DNA of 13,407 bases, from contig CAJABS010000093.1 in the NCBI GenBank assembly GCA_903938075.1, positions 1 through 13,407 of the forward strand. The letters run 5' to 3'. The position numbers were made by a program, and so were the translations under genes. This stretch comes from an uncultured Chloroflexota bacterium. Lineage in GTDB: Bacteria > Chloroflexota > Limnocylindria > Limnocylindrales > Limnocylindraceae. Below the pieces are notes generated by a model. That model was not told the origin of the DNA, did not search any database, and saw only the letters and a list, made by a program, of their open reading frames with translations. Shown here in pieces: positions 13,155 through 13,407 of the stretch; position 1 is the stretch's first letter; each line of letters begins with the position of its first letter.

Positions 13155-13407
13155 ATGGATAGCAGCGGTCGACTGATTCTCATGGCGGTACACGCCCACC
13201 CCGACGACGAGACGATCAGCATGGGGGGCACGCTTGCCGCCTACGCTGCCACCCACAGCCCCACCACCGATACGTATGTCATTACCGGTACCCGCGGCGA
13301 GCTCGGCGAGATCGTCATCCCGGAGTGGGACACCCCCGAAGCGCACGAACGCCTCGGCGAGACCCGCATGGGCGAAATCGCTGCGGCGATGGCCGCCCTA
13401 GGCGTGA
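13155..13407 (+). CDS. PIG-L/LmbE-family deacetylase (MshB/Mca-like), 5' part only
   Basis: The first 84 residues are present and the gene runs off the window. AVHAHPDDETISMGGTLAAYAA (11-32) is the LmbE/PIG-L signature, with H15 and D18 as zinc ligands and D17 as the likely general base. VITGTRGELGEIV and PEWDTPEAHERLGETRMGEIAAA follow, as in MshB (GlcNAc-inositol deacetylase of mycothiol synthesis) and Mca (mycothiol S-conjugate amidase). The family also acts on other N-acetylglucosamine glycans and on bacillithiol precursors, and the missing C-terminal zinc His prevents finer assignment. The start has a TACGAT box 6 nt upstream and no ribosome binding site. Confidence 0.9.
   Translation, partial: MDSSGRLILMAVHAHPDDETISMGGTLAAYAATHSPTTDTYVITGTRGELGEIVIPEWDTPEAHERLGETRMGEIAAAMAALGV

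Overview
The window reads as ordinary chromosomal DNA of a high-GC (roughly 60% by hand-counted blocks), densely coding bacterium. The gene content (a CsoR-type regulator, an NYN-domain protein with an RGG-like tail, an acyl-ACP thioesterase, a secreted DUF1524 nuclease, a FabL-like enoyl-ACP reductase, a PIG-L/LmbE deacetylase) and the frequent 'TANNNT box about 6-7 nt before ATG' start architecture suggest Actinomycetota or Chloroflexota. I cannot fix the phylum from the sequence alone. Both tRNA genes encode their CCA end. I see no integrase, transposase, CRISPR array or phage gene.

Layout. Positions 1-101 (-) hold the first 33 codons of a CsoR/RcnR-family metal sensor, cut by the window edge and divergent from hpt. 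Positions 194-1249 (+) hold hpt and an abutting four-helix membrane protein. Positions 1410-5815 (+) form a compact run: an NYN-domain protein, DNA polymerase III delta' subunit, an unrecognised protein with a PD-(D/E)XK-like C-terminus, and an acyl-ACP thioesterase. The last three are joined by ATGA overlaps. Positions 5825-6529 (+) encode a secreted HNH/DUF1524 nuclease. Its stop touches, with no gap, the stop of a convergent small membrane protein (6530-6973, -) that follows tRNA-Arg(CCG) (6994-7070, -). A 276-base non-coding stretch (7071-7346) holds the tRNA promoter, a minus-strand intrinsic terminator and a dense set of inverted repeats that may be a structured RNA. Then come minus-strand genes: a cytoplasmic cyclophilin, a lipoprotein cyclophilin, an EamA/DMT transporter, a HisA-like barrel and a low-specificity threonine aldolase. 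tRNA-Asp(GUC) lies divergent from the aldolase, followed by a Nim-like flavin-binding protein (+), a convergent FabL-like enoyl-ACP reductase (-), and, at the right edge, the start of an LmbE/MshB-type deacetylase (+).

How the genes relate. Most are housekeeping: purine salvage, replication clamp loading, fatty-acid elongation (enoyl reductase) and acyl release (thioesterase, at a separate locus), histidine and threonine/glycine metabolism, and protein folding on both sides of the membrane.

The most distinctive signals are (i) a recurring leaderless promoter layout at six or seven genes, with no Shine-Dalgarno site at those starts but clear ones at others, (ii) the structured non-coding segment between ppi and tRNA-Arg, (iii) a palindromic CsoR-like operator lying on the csoR start codon, and (iv) the unrecognised nuclease-fold candidate translationally coupled to holB. 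I do not see a convincing new defence or mobile system here.
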